Position numbers and translations under genes: made by a program
In this document: piece by piece, positions 12,470 through 23,014 of the stretch
Layout: every line of letters begins with the position of its first letter
Position numbering within the stretch: position 1 is the first letter of the stretch
Assembly: GCF_014195635.1 (NCBI RefSeq)
Contig: NZ_JACICC010000008.1
Span: forward strand, 62,001-126,000
Length of the DNA stretch: 64,000 nt
DNA from: Pseudochelatococcus contaminans
GTDB lineage: Bacteria; Pseudomonadota; Alphaproteobacteria; Rhizobiales; Beijerinckiaceae
Direction: 5' to 3'
Notes under the pieces: model-generated
Database searches by the model: none
Seen by the model: the letters and a program-made list of their open reading frames with translations, nothing else
What the model was told of the DNA's origin: nothing

Positions 12470-14032
12470 TTATTCGGATTCGTAGAGCTTGCGTGCTGCT
12501 GCGGTCAGGGCTGCCCGCGATTCGTCGTCGCTGTAGAACATGTGTCCCCCCTTCAGCACTTCGAGCTGTACGCGGTCCTGCGGCGTGGCCGCGCCAAGGG
12601 GCGTCAGGCGGTCGATAACGATCTGGCTATCAAAATATGGTGTGACGAGATCCGTTGCGCCATGAACGATGAGCGCCTTCAAGGCGGGGTCGAGTGCAAG
12701 CGCAGCTCTCAGATCGCTGACTGATTCGGGAACTTCGCTGCGATTCGCTCCCCAACTCCAGCCCGCATTCACCTCGTTGCTGAGCAGCCGATATGGGGCA
12801 TCCACCCGCCATCCGACAATGCGGCCGATAAAGTCCGTCGCTGTGCTGGTCAGCGGTGCGATGCTGGCAGCAAGAATCGGATCTCGCGGCTGAAAATTGC
12901 GCACGAAAGGCAGAGGATCGAGCCCCAGAACCGTCGCGTCGTAGAGGCTGGCAACCGACTGCTTATCGCGGCCGAGTTCACGCGCGATCTGCGCGATATC
13001 CAAACGCCCTGCCTGACCCGCGATAAACTCACGATCCAGACCGGACAGTTCGGCGACACGGTCGGCGATTCGGTTAACGGCGTCCGGATCGCCAGGGCCG
13101 CGCAGGAAATCGACAACGAAGTCACCGCGAGCATAATCCTCGGCGTCTTTGAGCGCCTCACGCGAAACCGGCGTGCCTGCACGCTGCAACCCGAGCGCCG
13201 CCAAGGACGGAATACGTGTCGCGAACGACAGCACGGAGCCATCACTGTCCGACTGCGTCGTAAAATCGAGCACCGGCGAAATCATGACGATGCCGCTGAC
13301 ACCGATGCCTTCCTCATTCTGCAACCGCGAAGCGAGTTTGGGTACGCGGAAACCGCCGTAGCTTTCGCCGACAAGATATTTGGGCGACTGCCACCGGTCA
13401 TTGTCCGTCAGATAACGGCGCACCACCGATGCCAGCGATCTGATGTCGCCATCCATCGACCACACGGCGTTGCGCAGATCGCGGTTGTCATTGGCGAAGC
13501 GGCTGTATCCCGTCCCGACAGGATCGATGAAAACGAGATCGGTGAACGCCAGCCATGTCTCCGGGTTGTCCTCAAGGCGCGGCGATGTCGACGGGCCTTC
13601 GCCGGTATTGCCGTATGAGAGGCGGCGCGGGCCGAGCGCGCCGAAATTCAGATAAGCGGACGCCGCGCCGGGGCCACCATTGAACACGAAGGTAACGGGC
13701 CGCGACGGATCCGGCATGTCGCCCACGGTATAAGCGACATAGCCAACCTCGGCCTGCGGCTCGCCGGCGTCGTTACGCAGCACAATGGGGCCAGCCGTCA
13801 CCAAATAATTGAGCGGCTTGCCGCCCATGTTCACGAACTGCTTGACCGACGCAGCCGGTGGCAGTCGCAGCGCTTCATCACCCCGCGCTCTGGCCGGCTC
13901 TGGTTGTTGCTGCTGTTGCTGTTGAGCCTGCTGCTGCGCAGGCTCTCCCTCCTGCGGGGCCTGCGCTACGGCAATGGGGGAAACCATGAGCAGAGCTGCT
14001 GCAATGGCGGTGGCAAAAGCGTGTTTCGGCAT
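12470..14032 (-). CDS. Secreted S10 family serine carboxypeptidase-like protein
   Basis: Alpha/beta-hydrolase of peptidase family S10. About 520 residues. It starts with a signal peptide (MPKHAFATAIAAALLMVSP, ending AVAQA) and a Gln-rich linker, so it is probably periplasmic. The nucleophile motif GESYGG (YLVGESYGGFRVP), the acid in HGATDLVTPY and the histidine in GGHMFY complete the triad. The oxyanion segment VFNGGPGAAS is present. A second in-frame ATG at 14047 has its own SD because a 15-nt unit is duplicated. Third gene of the pepA-holC-peptidase set, suggesting a role in peptide turnover. Confidence 0.88.
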   Translation of the reverse strand: MPKHAFATAIAAALLMVSPIAVAQAPQEGEPAQQQAQQQQQQQPEPARARGDEALRLPPAASVKQFVNMGGKPLNYLVTAGPIVLRNDAGEPQAEVGYVAYTVGDMPDPSRPVTFVFNGGPGAASAYLNFGALGPRRLSYGNTGEGPSTSPRLEDNPETWLAFTDLVFIDPVGTGYSRFANDNRDLRNAVWSMDGDIRSLASVVRRYLTDNDRWQSPKYLVGESYGGFRVPKLASRLQNEEGIGVSGIVMISPVLDFTTQSDSDGSVLSFATRIPSLAALGLQRAGTPVSREALKDAEDYARGDFVVDFLRGPGDPDAVNRIADRVAELSGLDREFIAGQAGRLDIAQIARELGRDKQSVASLYDATVLGLDPLPFVRNFQPRDPILAASIAPLTSTATDFIGRIVGWRVDAPYRLLSNEVNAGWSWGANRSEVPESVSDLRAALALDPALKALIVHGATDLVTPYFDSQIVIDRLTPLGAATPQDRVQLEVLKGGHMFYSDDESRAALTAAARKLYESE

Positions 14033-14059
14033 TGTCCTCACCTTCATGGTCCTCACCTT
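14030..14059. repeat. Tandem 15-nt duplication of ribosome site plus start codon
   Basis: On the minus strand AAGGTGAGGACCATG (14059-14045) is directly followed by AAGGTGAGGACAATG (14044-14030), 14 of 15 bases identical. Each unit holds an SD and an in-frame ATG of the S10 peptidase gene, giving two possible translation starts five codons apart. Confidence 0.8.
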
Positions 14060-14086
14060 CGGGAAATCCCCCGTTCCGCGCATGCC

Positions 14087-14539
14087 TCACCCCTTCTTCG
14101 ACCAGCGGCCATTGTCGTCCTGCTGCCAGTAGGTCGCTTCCAGCCCCATGGCGCGCACCTTGCGCCATTCCTCGCGGGCGCGGGACAACGCTACGTCATC
14201 CGTGCCGTCGAACATAAGGACGATACGCTGATATCCCGCCGCATCATCTCCCACCGACGCGCCATCGACCAGAAAGCGGATGTCCGCATTGTTGAGATTG
14301 GCGCTGCCAGTGGTCAGCAGCACCGGCTCATGCGCGCAATCGGGCTCCCTGTCCGTACAATGGGGCAGGAAACCGTCATCCTTGTATGTCCACAGATGGT
14401 CGTCGAGGGCGGTCATACGTTCCTCCCCCGGCACCTCGATGGCGACACGCCAGCCGCGTTCGACGCTTTTTTCGACAAGCGTCGGCAGCACGGCCTCAAG
14501 CGGCTGGCGTTGCAGGTGATAGAAGAGGACCTCGGTCAT
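14087..14539 (-). CDS. holC: DNA polymerase III chi subunit
   Basis: Clamp-loader accessory subunit that links the replisome to SSB. 150 residues starting [19 protein letters not shown], with the chi fold signatures [16 protein letters not shown] and [20 protein letters not shown]. The start ATG overlaps the pepA stop as ATGA (14536-14539), so the two genes are translationally coupled. The pepA-holC pairing is widely conserved in proteobacteria. Confidence 0.92.
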   Translation of the reverse strand: MTEVLFYHLQRQPLEAVLPTLVEKSVERGWRVAIEVPGEERMTALDDHLWTYKDDGFLPHCTDREPDCAHEPVLLTTGSANLNNADIRFLVDGASVGDDAAGYQRIVLMFDGTDDVALSRAREEWRKVRAMGLEATYWQQDDNGRWSKKG

Positions 14540-16044
14540 TCGGCCTCGTAATGATCCCGAACGAGCCGGTTCAGCAAACGAACGCCCCAGCCGGATCCCC
14601 ATGACTGGTTGATATCGGTCTGCTTGGCAGCCATCCCGGTGCCGGCAATGTCGAGATGCGCCCATGGCGTATCATTGACGAAGCGTTGCAGGAACTGCGC
14701 CGCCGTGATCGACCCCGCGAAACGGCCGCCGGTGTTTTTGACATCCGCGAACTTCGAATCGATCAGCTTGTCATATTCAGCCTGCAGCGGCAGCCGCCAC
14801 ACGGTCTCGCCAGTGGCCCGGCCAGCCTTGGTCAGCCTGTCGGAAAGCTCGTCGTCATTGGAGAACAGGCCGGCATTTTCCTGCCCCAGCGCAACGATGA
14901 TCGCGCCTGTCAGCGTGGCGAGGTTGACGATAAAGCGGGGCTTGAAGCGATCCTGCGTATACCAGAGCAGGTCGGCAAGCACGAGGCGGCCTTCCGCATC
15001 GGTATTGATGATCTCGATGGTCTTGCCTGACAGGGAGGTGACGATGTCCCCCGGCCGCTGGGCCTTGCCGTCCGGCATGTTTTCCACCAGGCCGATCACG
15101 CCGATGGCGTTGACCTTGGCCTTGCGCCTGGCAAGCGCATGGATCAGGCCGACCACCGTAGCGGCGCCGGCCATATCGCCCTTCATATCTTCCATGCTGG
15201 CAGCGGGCTTGATGGAGATGCCGCCCGTATCGAAAGTGACGCCCTTGCCGACGAAAGCGACCGGCTGTTCGTCATTCGACGCGCCCTTCCAGCGCAACAC
15301 CACGACCTGGCTCTCGAACCGGGAGCCACGCCCCACGCCGAGCAGCGCGCGGAACCCCAATTCCGCCAGCTCCTTCTCGCCAATCACTTCGACGGCGACA
15401 TCGAGCTGCGACAGTTCGCCGACGCGACGCGCAAACTCTTCAGGATTGAGCACATTCGGCGGCTCGTTGACGAACTCCCGGGCAAGGTTGACGCCCTGCG
15501 CCACCGCCTTGGCGTCCTTGCGCGCATTCCGCGCCGCAGCGGCATCCGCCAGCAGCACTGTCACCGTTTGCGGAACATCGCCCGGCGCATCGCCGTTTTC
15601 ATCCTTGGGAGCAGTCTTGTAACGATCGAAGCGATAGCTGCGCAGAGCAAGGCCGAGGGCAAAATCGCCAGCGGCCTCAGCCGTCACCGGCTCGCCCGCA
15701 GGCAGATCGAGAACAATCGCCGGCTCCGAAGACGTCAGCCGCGACAGCGATACGCCGCCCAGCCGCGCCCAATCCGCGCCGGCGATATCCTTGGAAGACC
15801 CCAGCCCGACGACGACAAGCCTGTCAACGGCAATGCCCTGCGGTGCGGCCAGCACGAGCGTCTTGCGCGCCTTGCCGGTGAATTTCTCAACTTTAGCCGC
15901 GCGGCGCACGAATTTGAGCCCGGCTTCCCCCAGCCACTCCGTCACGAAGGGCGAAAACGTCAGATTCTCATCTGAAAAAATAACGGCCTCGCCGCCCTCG
16001 GGACGAACGAGATCCTTGAACTCTACCTTTGTGCGACCGCTCAT
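14536..16044 (-). CDS. pepA: Leucyl aminopeptidase (M17)
   Basis: Cytosolic di-metal aminopeptidase; in E. coli it also acts as a DNA-binding accessory factor. 502 residues. The metal-site and signature motifs [16 protein letters not shown] and [14 protein letters not shown] are intact. The start at 16044 ([15 protein letters not shown]) fits family alignments; the frame runs another 69 codons upstream without homology. First gene of pepA-holC-S10 peptidase and divergent from lptF. Confidence 0.95.
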   Translation of the reverse strand: MSGRTKVEFKDLVRPEGGEAVIFSDENLTFSPFVTEWLGEAGLKFVRRAAKVEKFTGKARKTLVLAAPQGIAVDRLVVVGLGSSKDIAGADWARLGGVSLSRLTSSEPAIVLDLPAGEPVTAEAAGDFALGLALRSYRFDRYKTAPKDENGDAPGDVPQTVTVLLADAAAARNARKDAKAVAQGVNLAREFVNEPPNVLNPEEFARRVGELSQLDVAVEVIGEKELAELGFRALLGVGRGSRFESQVVVLRWKGASNDEQPVAFVGKGVTFDTGGISIKPAASMEDMKGDMAGAATVVGLIHALARRKAKVNAIGVIGLVENMPDGKAQRPGDIVTSLSGKTIEIINTDAEGRLVLADLLWYTQDRFKPRFIVNLATLTGAIIVALGQENAGLFSNDDELSDRLTKAGRATGETVWRLPLQAEYDKLIDSKFADVKNTGGRFAGSITAAQFLQRFVNDTPWAHLDIAGTGMAAKQTDINQSWGSGWGVRLLNRLVRDHYEAE

Positions 16045-16554
16045 AAAATCCTCACGAAATCGCGGATGGAAAGGCGGCGCTTCTCCTGCGCCCCATCCAC
16101 CCGCCTGATCAGGCATCCCATGCCAACAAACCCGACGGAGCGCCTTCCAGACAGACAGGAATCTGATCCACAGGAAGTGCTCAAAGTCACGTCCCTGACC
16201 GATTTCCGCATTTCGATGAAAACGCGGAAACAGCCCGGAACTCAGGTTCATTTGCGGGAATCATGCCCCGGCCGCGACCACGACCGCCTCGCCCACCGGG
16301 CGAAGGCCGCTATCAGAGCATTTTCCCGCCCGTCCGTCGATGTCCGTGACAGTTATTACACCGATTTTAATAAGCGCATGAGCCTTTATATCGCTTCGGA
16401 TGCGGACGCTTGCAACCTGCCGCGTGAGCGGTTGCGGTGGGCAGCAACCTTGCAGAACCGTCTCAGACGGATTAGTTCGTTATGGCTGCATCCGTCCGCT
16501 TGTCGGTCGCGGCATGACCGACAACAGGAAAGTTCGCGGAACAACGGCAGCGTG
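16045..16554. other. Intergenic region between pepA and lptF
   Basis: 510 bases between two divergent genes. The lptF frame is open back to 16066, so a 163-codon N-terminal extension is formally possible. Its composition (Arg/His/Ser rich, no hydrophobic pattern) does not look like protein. The region should contain both promoters. An AT-rich stretch near 16351-16375 is the best candidate for the lptF promoter, but no firm -35/-10 pair can be named. Confidence 0.45.
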
Positions 16555-17715
16555 ATGACCCTGATCGAACGTTACATCCTGCGCAACGTCACAGTGGCGT
16601 TTTTCGCCTGTTTCGTTGCGCTGACATTGGTGATCTGGATAACCCAGATCCTGCGCCAGCTCGATCTGGTTACAGGCCAGGGGCAGACGCTCGGCATCTT
16701 TATGATCGTGACGTTGCTGTCCCTGCCGGCGCTGATCGTCATCATCGCGCCTGTCGCCGTTTTCATCGCAACGCTTTATGCGCTCAACAAGTTCAACGGC
16801 GATTCCGAATTGATCGTCATGAGCGCTGCCGGCATCCCTCCCGGCCGGCTTCTGCGCCCTTTCATGACGCTGGGCCTCGCCACCTTCGCGCTCGTCGGCG
16901 CGATGACGCTTTATCTGATGCCCGTGAGCTTCAACACGCTGCGTGACGTCATCACCCAGATCAGAGCCGACTTTGTCGCCAACATCGTCAAGGAAGGCCA
17001 GTTCACGACGCTCGATTCGGGCATTACCTTCCATTACAGGGAAAAATCCGGTGACGCGCTGCTTGGCATTTTCATGCAGGACGAGCGCAATCCGGAAAAG
17101 ATCGCCGTCTACATCGCCGAGCGCGGGCGCACGGTGAACGTGGATAATGACAGCTTCCTCGTGCTGGAAAACGGCTCCGTGCAGCAGCAGGAAAAGAACA
17201 GCCGCGACGCCGCCATCGTCACGTTCCAGCGCTATGCCCTCAACCTGTCCGTGTTCGCGGCCAACGAAGCGGAAACGATCTATCGCCCCCGTGAACGCTC
17301 GACCGCCGCGCTGATCTCACCCGACCCGACCGATCCGGTGTACATGTTTCAGTCAGGCCGTTTCCGCGCCGAGTTGCATGATCGTTTTTCCGCACCTTTA
17401 TATTGCATCTCCTTCATGCTGATCGCCTTCGCCGCCCTCGGCGAGGCCCGCACCACCCGTCAGGGTCGCGGCGTTGCAATAGCAGTCGCAGTCGTTGCAG
17501 TGGGCACAGTGCGAATCATCGGGTTTTTCGCCACCAGCGCCATCGTGCGTGAACCGCTGGCCGTGCTGGGCATTTACGGAGCGCCGCTGGTGTCGAGCGC
17601 AATTGCCCTCTTCCTGATTTTTGAGGGGCCACGCGTCCGCCGCTTCACGACCGCGCTGGCACAGCGCTTCAAAGGTAGATCCGGCACCCTTGCCGCCGGC
17701 ACGAAAGGCGCGTGA
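16555..17715 (+). CDS. lptF: LPS export ABC transporter permease LptF
   Basis: Inner-membrane permease of the LptB2FG complex that extracts lipopolysaccharide for transport to the outer membrane. 386 residues. An N-terminal membrane segment begins at about residue 13 (VAFFACFVALTLVIWI) and another lies near 50-75. A large periplasmic beta-jellyroll region follows, then three C-terminal membrane segments. The protein starts MTLIERYILRNV. The stop overlaps the lptG start as TGATG, so the pair is coupled. Confidence 0.94.
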   Translation: MTLIERYILRNVTVAFFACFVALTLVIWITQILRQLDLVTGQGQTLGIFMIVTLLSLPALIVIIAPVAVFIATLYALNKFNGDSELIVMSAAGIPPGRLLRPFMTLGLATFALVGAMTLYLMPVSFNTLRDVITQIRADFVANIVKEGQFTTLDSGITFHYREKSGDALLGIFMQDERNPEKIAVYIAERGRTVNVDNDSFLVLENGSVQQQEKNSRDAAIVTFQRYALNLSVFAANEAETIYRPRERSTAALISPDPTDPVYMFQSGRFRAELHDRFSAPLYCISFMLIAFAALGEARTTRQGRGVAIAVAVVAVGTVRIIGFFATSAIVREPLAVLGIYGAPLVSSAIALFLIFEGPRVRRFTTALAQRFKGRSGTLAAGTKGA

Positions 17716-18800
17716 TGCTGATCGGACCGACGCTTGGAAATTATTTTGGCCGGCGCTTCCTGGCCACCATCGGCATGGTGTTTGGCACTGTCTTCGCGCT
17801 GGTCTACACGCTGGACTTCGTCGAACTGATGCGCAGGGCCGGAGACGCCAAGGATGCCTCGGCACACACGATGGCGTGGCTGTCACTTTTGCGCACGCCA
17901 TCCGTCACGGAGGAAGTGCTGCCGTTCGCCGTGCTATTCGGCAGCATCGCCACCCTTCTGGGACTTAGCCGGCGGCTTGAACTGGTCATCGCGCGTTCGG
18001 TGGGCATTTCGGCGTGGGGCTTCCTGCTGCCGGGGGTCGTGGCCGCGTTGCTGCTGGGAATTGCTTCCGTCACGCTCTACAATCCGCTGTCCGCCACGCT
18101 TCGGCAAAAGGCGGCCACCCTGGAATCCAGCATCTTCTCGCAGGGCTCGTCGCTGGATCGCCGCAATATCTGGATTCGCCAGAAAAGTATCGACGGACAG
18201 GCCATTATCCGCGCGGCCTCCGCTGTTGACGAAACTGGACGCCTGCTGAACGTCACGGTTTTTCTGTTCAACGAGGCGAATGCGTTTACGGAGCGGATCG
18301 AGGCCGCGAGTGCAACTCTCTATGATGGTTACTGGGAGCTTGACGACGCGCGCGTGATGTCCGTCAGCGACGAACCGCAGGCTTACGACAGTTATTTGCT
18401 GGCCACAACGCTGGACCCGGCACAGGTGCGCCGGTCATTTACCTCAGCAAGTTCAGTCTCTTTCTGGCAATTGCCGGATCTGATCCAGCGCACCGAACAG
18501 GCCGGTCTGGATGCCCGGCCATACATCCTGCAATATAACGTCTTGCTGGCTCGTCCCCTGTTATTGATCGCAATGGTGTTGATCGCCGCTTCCGTTTCCT
18601 TAAGGTTCTTTCGATTTGGTGGTGTGGCAAAGCTCGTTCTGGGTGGCGTTGTGGCCGGGTTCGTGCTTTATGTAGCAACTGAAATCATGCAGGATCTCGG
18701 GGGGGCCGGGATTCTATCTCCGGTCGTGGCGGCATGGTTTCCCGGCGTTGTCGGCAGCCTTCTGGGCATTCTTGCATTGCTCTATCAGGAGGATGGCTAG
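17715..18800 (+). CDS. lptG: LPS export ABC transporter permease LptG
   Basis: Partner permease of LptF. 361 residues from MLIGPTLGNYFGRRFLATIG, with the same layout: N-terminal membrane segments, periplasmic domain, and C-terminal membrane segments (LLLIAMVLIAASVSLRFF and the following helices). The ATG overlaps the lptF stop by one base. A GTG one codon earlier (17712) could also serve. Followed after 141 nt by lptD, so LPS export functions are grouped here. The ATPase lptB is not in the window. Confidence 0.94.
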   Translation: MLIGPTLGNYFGRRFLATIGMVFGTVFALVYTLDFVELMRRAGDAKDASAHTMAWLSLLRTPSVTEEVLPFAVLFGSIATLLGLSRRLELVIARSVGISAWGFLLPGVVAALLLGIASVTLYNPLSATLRQKAATLESSIFSQGSSLDRRNIWIRQKSIDGQAIIRAASAVDETGRLLNVTVFLFNEANAFTERIEAASATLYDGYWELDDARVMSVSDEPQAYDSYLLATTLDPAQVRRSFTSASSVSFWQLPDLIQRTEQAGLDARPYILQYNVLLARPLLLIAMVLIAASVSLRFFRFGGVAKLVLGGVVAGFVLYVATEIMQDLGGAGILSPVVAAWFPGVVGSLLGILALLYQEDG

Positions 18801-18941
18801 CACAATTCCGAAGAAAATGGCCGGAGTGGCCGCTTTCGTAACGGATGTGTCAGGCATTCGTGGCACTGTGCCCCCGCCAGGTTGCAGGGGTGCTGGAACG
18901 GGTAGTTTGCGTAACGTGTGTTTCAGTCAAGGAGTGAGCGC

Positions 18942-21446
18942 TTGAGTCTCGGTTCCGTTGCCCGCATCGCGATCGTGTCCCTGCTCGGCGCAACTTTGCT
19001 GCCGACAGCAGCCGTCCATGCACAGCAAACCCTGAACGAACGTCTTGCCGCTGCCAGTGGGCCTGGCGAAGGCGACAGCCTCGTGGTCGACGCGAATGAG
19101 ATCGTTTACGATAACGATCGCAACACGGTTTCGGCCGTCGGCAATGTCAGCTTGTATTATCAGGGCCGCAGCCTGCAGGCGGATCGCGTCACCTATGACC
19201 GCAACACCAGCCGCGTTCTCGCGGAAGGGAACGCCCGGCTCCGCGAAACCGACGGTACGGTGGCAAGCGGCGACCGTTTCGAACTGACGGACGACTTCCG
19301 CGACGGCTTCATCGATTCGCTCTATGTTGAAACGTCGGACAGGACCCGCTTCTCCGCCCCGCGCGCAGAGCGCTCCGCTGGTGAGACGACGACCTTCTCC
19401 AAGGGCACCTACACCGCCTGCGAGCCCTGCAAGCGCAATCCCGAACGCCCGCCATTGTGGCAGGTCAAGGCCGCGCGGATCATCCACGACAACAGCGAGC
19501 AGATGATCTATTACGAGGATGCCACCATCGAGTTTTTCGGTGTGCCCCTCGCCTACATTCCATATTTCTCGACGCCTGATCCCACGGTGCGCCGCAAGAC
19601 CGGCCTGCTGACGCCGCGTTATACCTATTCGTCCGCCACTGGTTTCGGCATCTCGACGCCGTTCTTCTGGGCCCCTGCTCCCGATTACGATCTGACGCTG
19701 ACCCCCACCTTTCTGACCAAGCAGGGTGTGCTTGGTCAGGCGGAATGGCGCCAGCGTTTCATGTCGGGTTCGTATAACATCCGCGCCGCCGGTATTTTTC
19801 AGCAGGATGAGGATGTTTTTCTCGAATCGCCTTACGGCCCGCGCGGGCGTGATTTCCGCGGATCTATCGAGAGTTCAGGCCGTTTCGACATCAACAAATT
19901 CTGGCACTGGGGCTGGGATGTCGCGCTCGTGTCCGACAAGTGGTTTTTCGATAACTACAATGTCCGCAGCGAGAGCCTGACGAACACCTTCTTCAAGGAA
20001 TCGACGTCAACCGCCTATCTACTCGGTCGCAGCGACAATGCGTTCTTCGATCTGCGCGGCTACTACTTCAAGACGCTGGCCTACGACGACTGGCAGAAGC
20101 AGCAGCCTGTCGTCGCGCCCACGCTTGATTACAATCGGCGTTTCAAAGGGCCGGGACGACTCGGCGGCGAGTTCGAGTTCGATCTCAACGTAACGAACCT
20201 GTTCCGTGAAGCCGCCCAGTACCGGGCGATCCCCGGTTATACCGCAACGACCTTCCCCACGGGCATGCCGTACGAGACCTGCGCGGTGTTCGAGTACGAC
20301 CGTTGTCTGGTGAGCGGCATTGGCGGCCGATATACACGTGTGTCAACCAGCCTGAGCTGGAAACGCGATTTCATCGATCCGTTGGGACAGGTATGGCAGC
20401 CGTTCGTCGGTATGCGTGTCGACGGGTTTGCCCGCGCCCTGAACGCGACGCGATTCCAGAATAACGAGATCACGAACTTCCTGAACGTCAGCAGCAACGA
20501 CACGATTACCTCTCGCGTCACGCCGACGATCGGTGTCGAATATCGTTATCCCTTCGTCGCCAGCACTGAGAAATGGGGCACACATACGATCGAACCGATT
20601 GCCCAGATCGTTGCGCGCCCGAACGAAACCCGCATCGGCGAGCTGCCGAACGAGGATTCGCAAAGTGTGGTGTTCGACAGCACCAACCTGTTCTCATGGA
20701 ACAAATTCGGCGGATACGACCGCGCCGAAGGCGGTGTACGCGCCAACGTCGGCCTCAAGTACACAGTGCAGACGGATGGCGGTGCATATGGACAGGCTCT
20801 GTTCGGCCAGTCCTTCCAGATTGGTGGCCGTAACTCCTACAGGCAATATGACATCTCGCATGCTGGTCAGGACTCCGGTCTTGAAAACACGCGTTCTGAC
20901 TATGTTGCGGGTCTGTACGTGGCACCCCGGGAAGGCATGTCGTTCCTTGGCCATGCACGCTTTGACGAGAGCAACTTCGCGCTTCAGCGCTTTGACGCGC
21001 AGGCCAATGCGTCATTTGGTCGTCTGAACGCAGGCTTGGTGTTTGCCCGTTACGCAGCGCAGCCGGATCTCGGTTATCCGTATCGCCGCACCGGCCTTGG
21101 CCCTAATGCCTCGCTGAAGCTTACAGATAATTTTTCGCTTAAAGGCTCCGTGCTGTTCGATCTCGACCGGGGTGTTGAGGAGCGCTACAAGTATCAGGCT
21201 GGTTTGATCAACACCTATACAAAGTCCAATACCTGGACCGCAGCCAACATGTCGCTCGGTATGACGTATCAGGACGAGTGCGTGGTGCTGGATGTTGTGT
21301 ATACCTCCAGCCTGAAAGACCGATCCTCTGGTACGAAGCGCTCGGACTCCACCATCATGGTCCGCTTGGAGCTTCGGACGCTTGGAGAGGTCAGCTTCTC
21401 TCAGGATGTCAGCGGCAGCTCTTCTGACGACGGCACGACGCAGTAA
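18942..21446 (+). CDS. lptD: LPS-assembly protein LptD (outer-membrane beta-barrel)
   Basis: Inserts lipopolysaccharide into the outer leaflet of the outer membrane. About 834 residues. A TTG at 18942 with AAGGAG 7 nt upstream gives a signal peptide ([20 protein letters not shown], ending VHAQQ). A GTG at 18918 in the same frame is the alternative. An OstA/LptA-like beta-jellyroll (about residues 40-130, [16 protein letters not shown]) precedes a long beta-barrel rich in alternating aromatic strands. The CEPC cysteine pair follows the jellyroll, with further Cys in the barrel, as expected for a disulfide-stabilised LptD. Downstream is rsmA without the usual surA and pdxA. Confidence 0.93.
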   Translation: MSLGSVARIAIVSLLGATLLPTAAVHAQQTLNERLAAASGPGEGDSLVVDANEIVYDNDRNTVSAVGNVSLYYQGRSLQADRVTYDRNTSRVLAEGNARLRETDGTVASGDRFELTDDFRDGFIDSLYVETSDRTRFSAPRAERSAGETTTFSKGTYTACEPCKRNPERPPLWQVKAARIIHDNSEQMIYYEDATIEFFGVPLAYIPYFSTPDPTVRRKTGLLTPRYTYSSATGFGISTPFFWAPAPDYDLTLTPTFLTKQGVLGQAEWRQRFMSGSYNIRAAGIFQQDEDVFLESPYGPRGRDFRGSIESSGRFDINKFWHWGWDVALVSDKWFFDNYNVRSESLTNTFFKESTSTAYLLGRSDNAFFDLRGYYFKTLAYDDWQKQQPVVAPTLDYNRRFKGPGRLGGEFEFDLNVTNLFREAAQYRAIPGYTATTFPTGMPYETCAVFEYDRCLVSGIGGRYTRVSTSLSWKRDFIDPLGQVWQPFVGMRVDGFARALNATRFQNNEITNFLNVSSNDTITSRVTPTIGVEYRYPFVASTEKWGTHTIEPIAQIVARPNETRIGELPNEDSQSVVFDSTNLFSWNKFGGYDRAEGGVRANVGLKYTVQTDGGAYGQALFGQSFQIGGRNSYRQYDISHAGQDSGLENTRSDYVAGLYVAPREGMSFLGHARFDESNFALQRFDAQANASFGRLNAGLVFARYAAQPDLGYPYRRTGLGPNASLKLTDNFSLKGSVLFDLDRGVEERYKYQAGLINTYTKSNTWTAANMSLGMTYQDECVVLDVVYTSSLKDRSSGTKRSDSTIMVRLELRTLGEVSFSQDVSGSSSDDGTTQ

Positions 21447-21459
21447 TCGGTCGGCAGTC

Positions 21460-22332
21460 ATGAGCCAAATCGATGATCTTCCGCCACTGCGGGATATCGT
21501 GCGCCAATATGAGCTGGCAGCGAAGAAATCGCTTGGGCAGAATTTTCTGTTCGACCTGAATTTGACAGCGAAAATCGCCCGTTCCTCAGGCCCTCTTGAA
21601 AATGTGACGGTTGTGGAAGTTGGCCCCGGCCCGGGTGGTCTCACCAGGGCATTGTTGGCTTGCGGCGCCAGGCACGTCATCGCCATTGAGCGCGATTCAC
21701 GTTGTCTGCCAATCCTCGCGCAAATCAGCGGCCATTACCCGGGCCGTTTGACAGTTATCGAGGGTGATGCACTAACCGTTGATCTCAGTCCTTATCTCAA
21801 CGGCGACCCGGCCAGAGTGGTGGCCAATCTGCCTTATAATGTGGCCACCCCACTGCTCACCGGATGGTTAACGACCGATCCTTGGCCATCGTGGTGGGAG
21901 TCTTTGACTTTAATGTTCCAGCGCGAGGTTGCCGAGCGGATCGTGGCAACACCTGCGGAGCCTAAAGACTATGGCCGGCTGGGCGTTCTCTGCGGCTGGC
22001 GGACTTACGCGAACATTTTGTTTGATGTCCCGCCTTCAGCTTTCGTGCCGCCGCCAAAGGTAACATCGTCCATCGTCCACCTAGCTCCCCGCCCTGCTCC
22101 AACACCTGCCCGGACAACCACATTGGCGACGGTGACACAGGCAGCATTTGGACAACGGCGAAAAATGCTACGGCAGAGCCTTAAAAGTCTGGACCTTTCA
22201 AATGCAGAGACAGATGTCGCAGGCATGATTCAACGGGCTGGTCTTGAAGAGACCGCCCGCGCCGAAGAGATTCCTGTCGATGGTTTTGTACGTCTCGCTA
22301 ACGTTTACGATGAGTTGGTGCGGAATCGCTGA
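21460..22332 (+). CDS. rsmA: 16S rRNA dimethyladenosine transferase
   Basis: KsgA family enzyme that dimethylates two adjacent adenosines near the 3' end of 16S rRNA. 290 residues starting [20 protein letters not shown]. The SAM-binding motif [15 protein letters not shown] and the catalytic [11 protein letters not shown] motif are present, as is the [11 protein letters not shown]-terminal signature. The start lies 13 nt after the lptD stop, so it is likely cotranscribed. Convergent with gmk, with a 9-nt gap. Confidence 0.95.
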   Translation: MSQIDDLPPLRDIVRQYELAAKKSLGQNFLFDLNLTAKIARSSGPLENVTVVEVGPGPGGLTRALLACGARHVIAIERDSRCLPILAQISGHYPGRLTVIEGDALTVDLSPYLNGDPARVVANLPYNVATPLLTGWLTTDPWPSWWESLTLMFQREVAERIVATPAEPKDYGRLGVLCGWRTYANILFDVPPSAFVPPPKVTSSIVHLAPRPAPTPARTTTLATVTQAAFGQRRKMLRQSLKSLDLSNAETDVAGMIQRAGLEETARAEEIPVDGFVRLANVYDELVRNR

Positions 22333-22341
22333 TATCAGACG

Positions 22342-22983
22342 TTACGCGTCTTCAGCCAACAGTCCGTCAACGAACCGGGCGAGTCCATCACGTCTGACGC
22401 GTTTCAGACGTTCCGCAGCGAGAATAGACAGCAATGCTTTAAATGCGTGATCAAGGTCATCATTGACGATCACATAATCGTAAGCATCCCAATGGCTGAT
22501 TTCGTCACGCGCATTCAACAGCCTGCGATTGATAATCTCCTGCGCATCCTCAGCCCGGCGTTCCAACCGTGTGCGCAACTCCGTCAGCGACGGCGGCAGA
22601 ATGAAGACGGTAACGGCATCGTCTCGCATGTGCTCAAGAATTTGGAGTGTTCCCTGCCAATCGACATCGAACACCATATCGCGCCCGCTTGCCAACGTAT
22701 TGAGAACTGGCTTGCGCGGTGTACCATAAAAGTTGCCATGCACTTCGGCCCATTCCAAAAGATCGCCTCGATCCCTCTGGAAAATAAACTCATCCCGCCC
22801 GATAAAGTGGTAGTGCACACCGTCAATTTCTGACGCACGCCGAGGTCGGGTGGTGATGGAGACCGACAGCGACAGATCGCCCAACTGGATGAGATCTCTT
22901 GTCAGCGTCGTTTTTCCCGCACCTGACGGAGACGACAAAATCAGCATCAATCCGCGGCGTTGAATTTTACTATCGACCGTCAT
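22342..22983 (-). CDS. gmk: Guanylate kinase
   Basis: Converts GMP to GDP with ATP. 213 residues from MTVDSKIQRRGLMLILSSPS. P-loop SSPSGAGKTT, the GMP-binding segment STTRPRRASEIDGVHYHFI, and the YDYVIVNDDL region are present. The ATG at 22983 has AGGG 6 nt upstream and is preferred over an upstream TTG that would overlap mltG. Follows mltG with 31 nt between them. Confidence 0.95.
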   Translation of the reverse strand: MTVDSKIQRRGLMLILSSPSGAGKTTLTRDLIQLGDLSLSVSITTRPRRASEIDGVHYHFIGRDEFIFQRDRGDLLEWAEVHGNFYGTPRKPVLNTLASGRDMVFDVDWQGTLQILEHMRDDAVTVFILPPSLTELRTRLERRAEDAQEIINRRLLNARDEISHWDAYDYVIVNDDLDHAFKALLSILAAERLKRVRRDGLARFVDGLLAEDA

Positions 22984-23014
22984 ACTGCGCCCTGAATTAA
23001 CAACTCTGCCCAAA

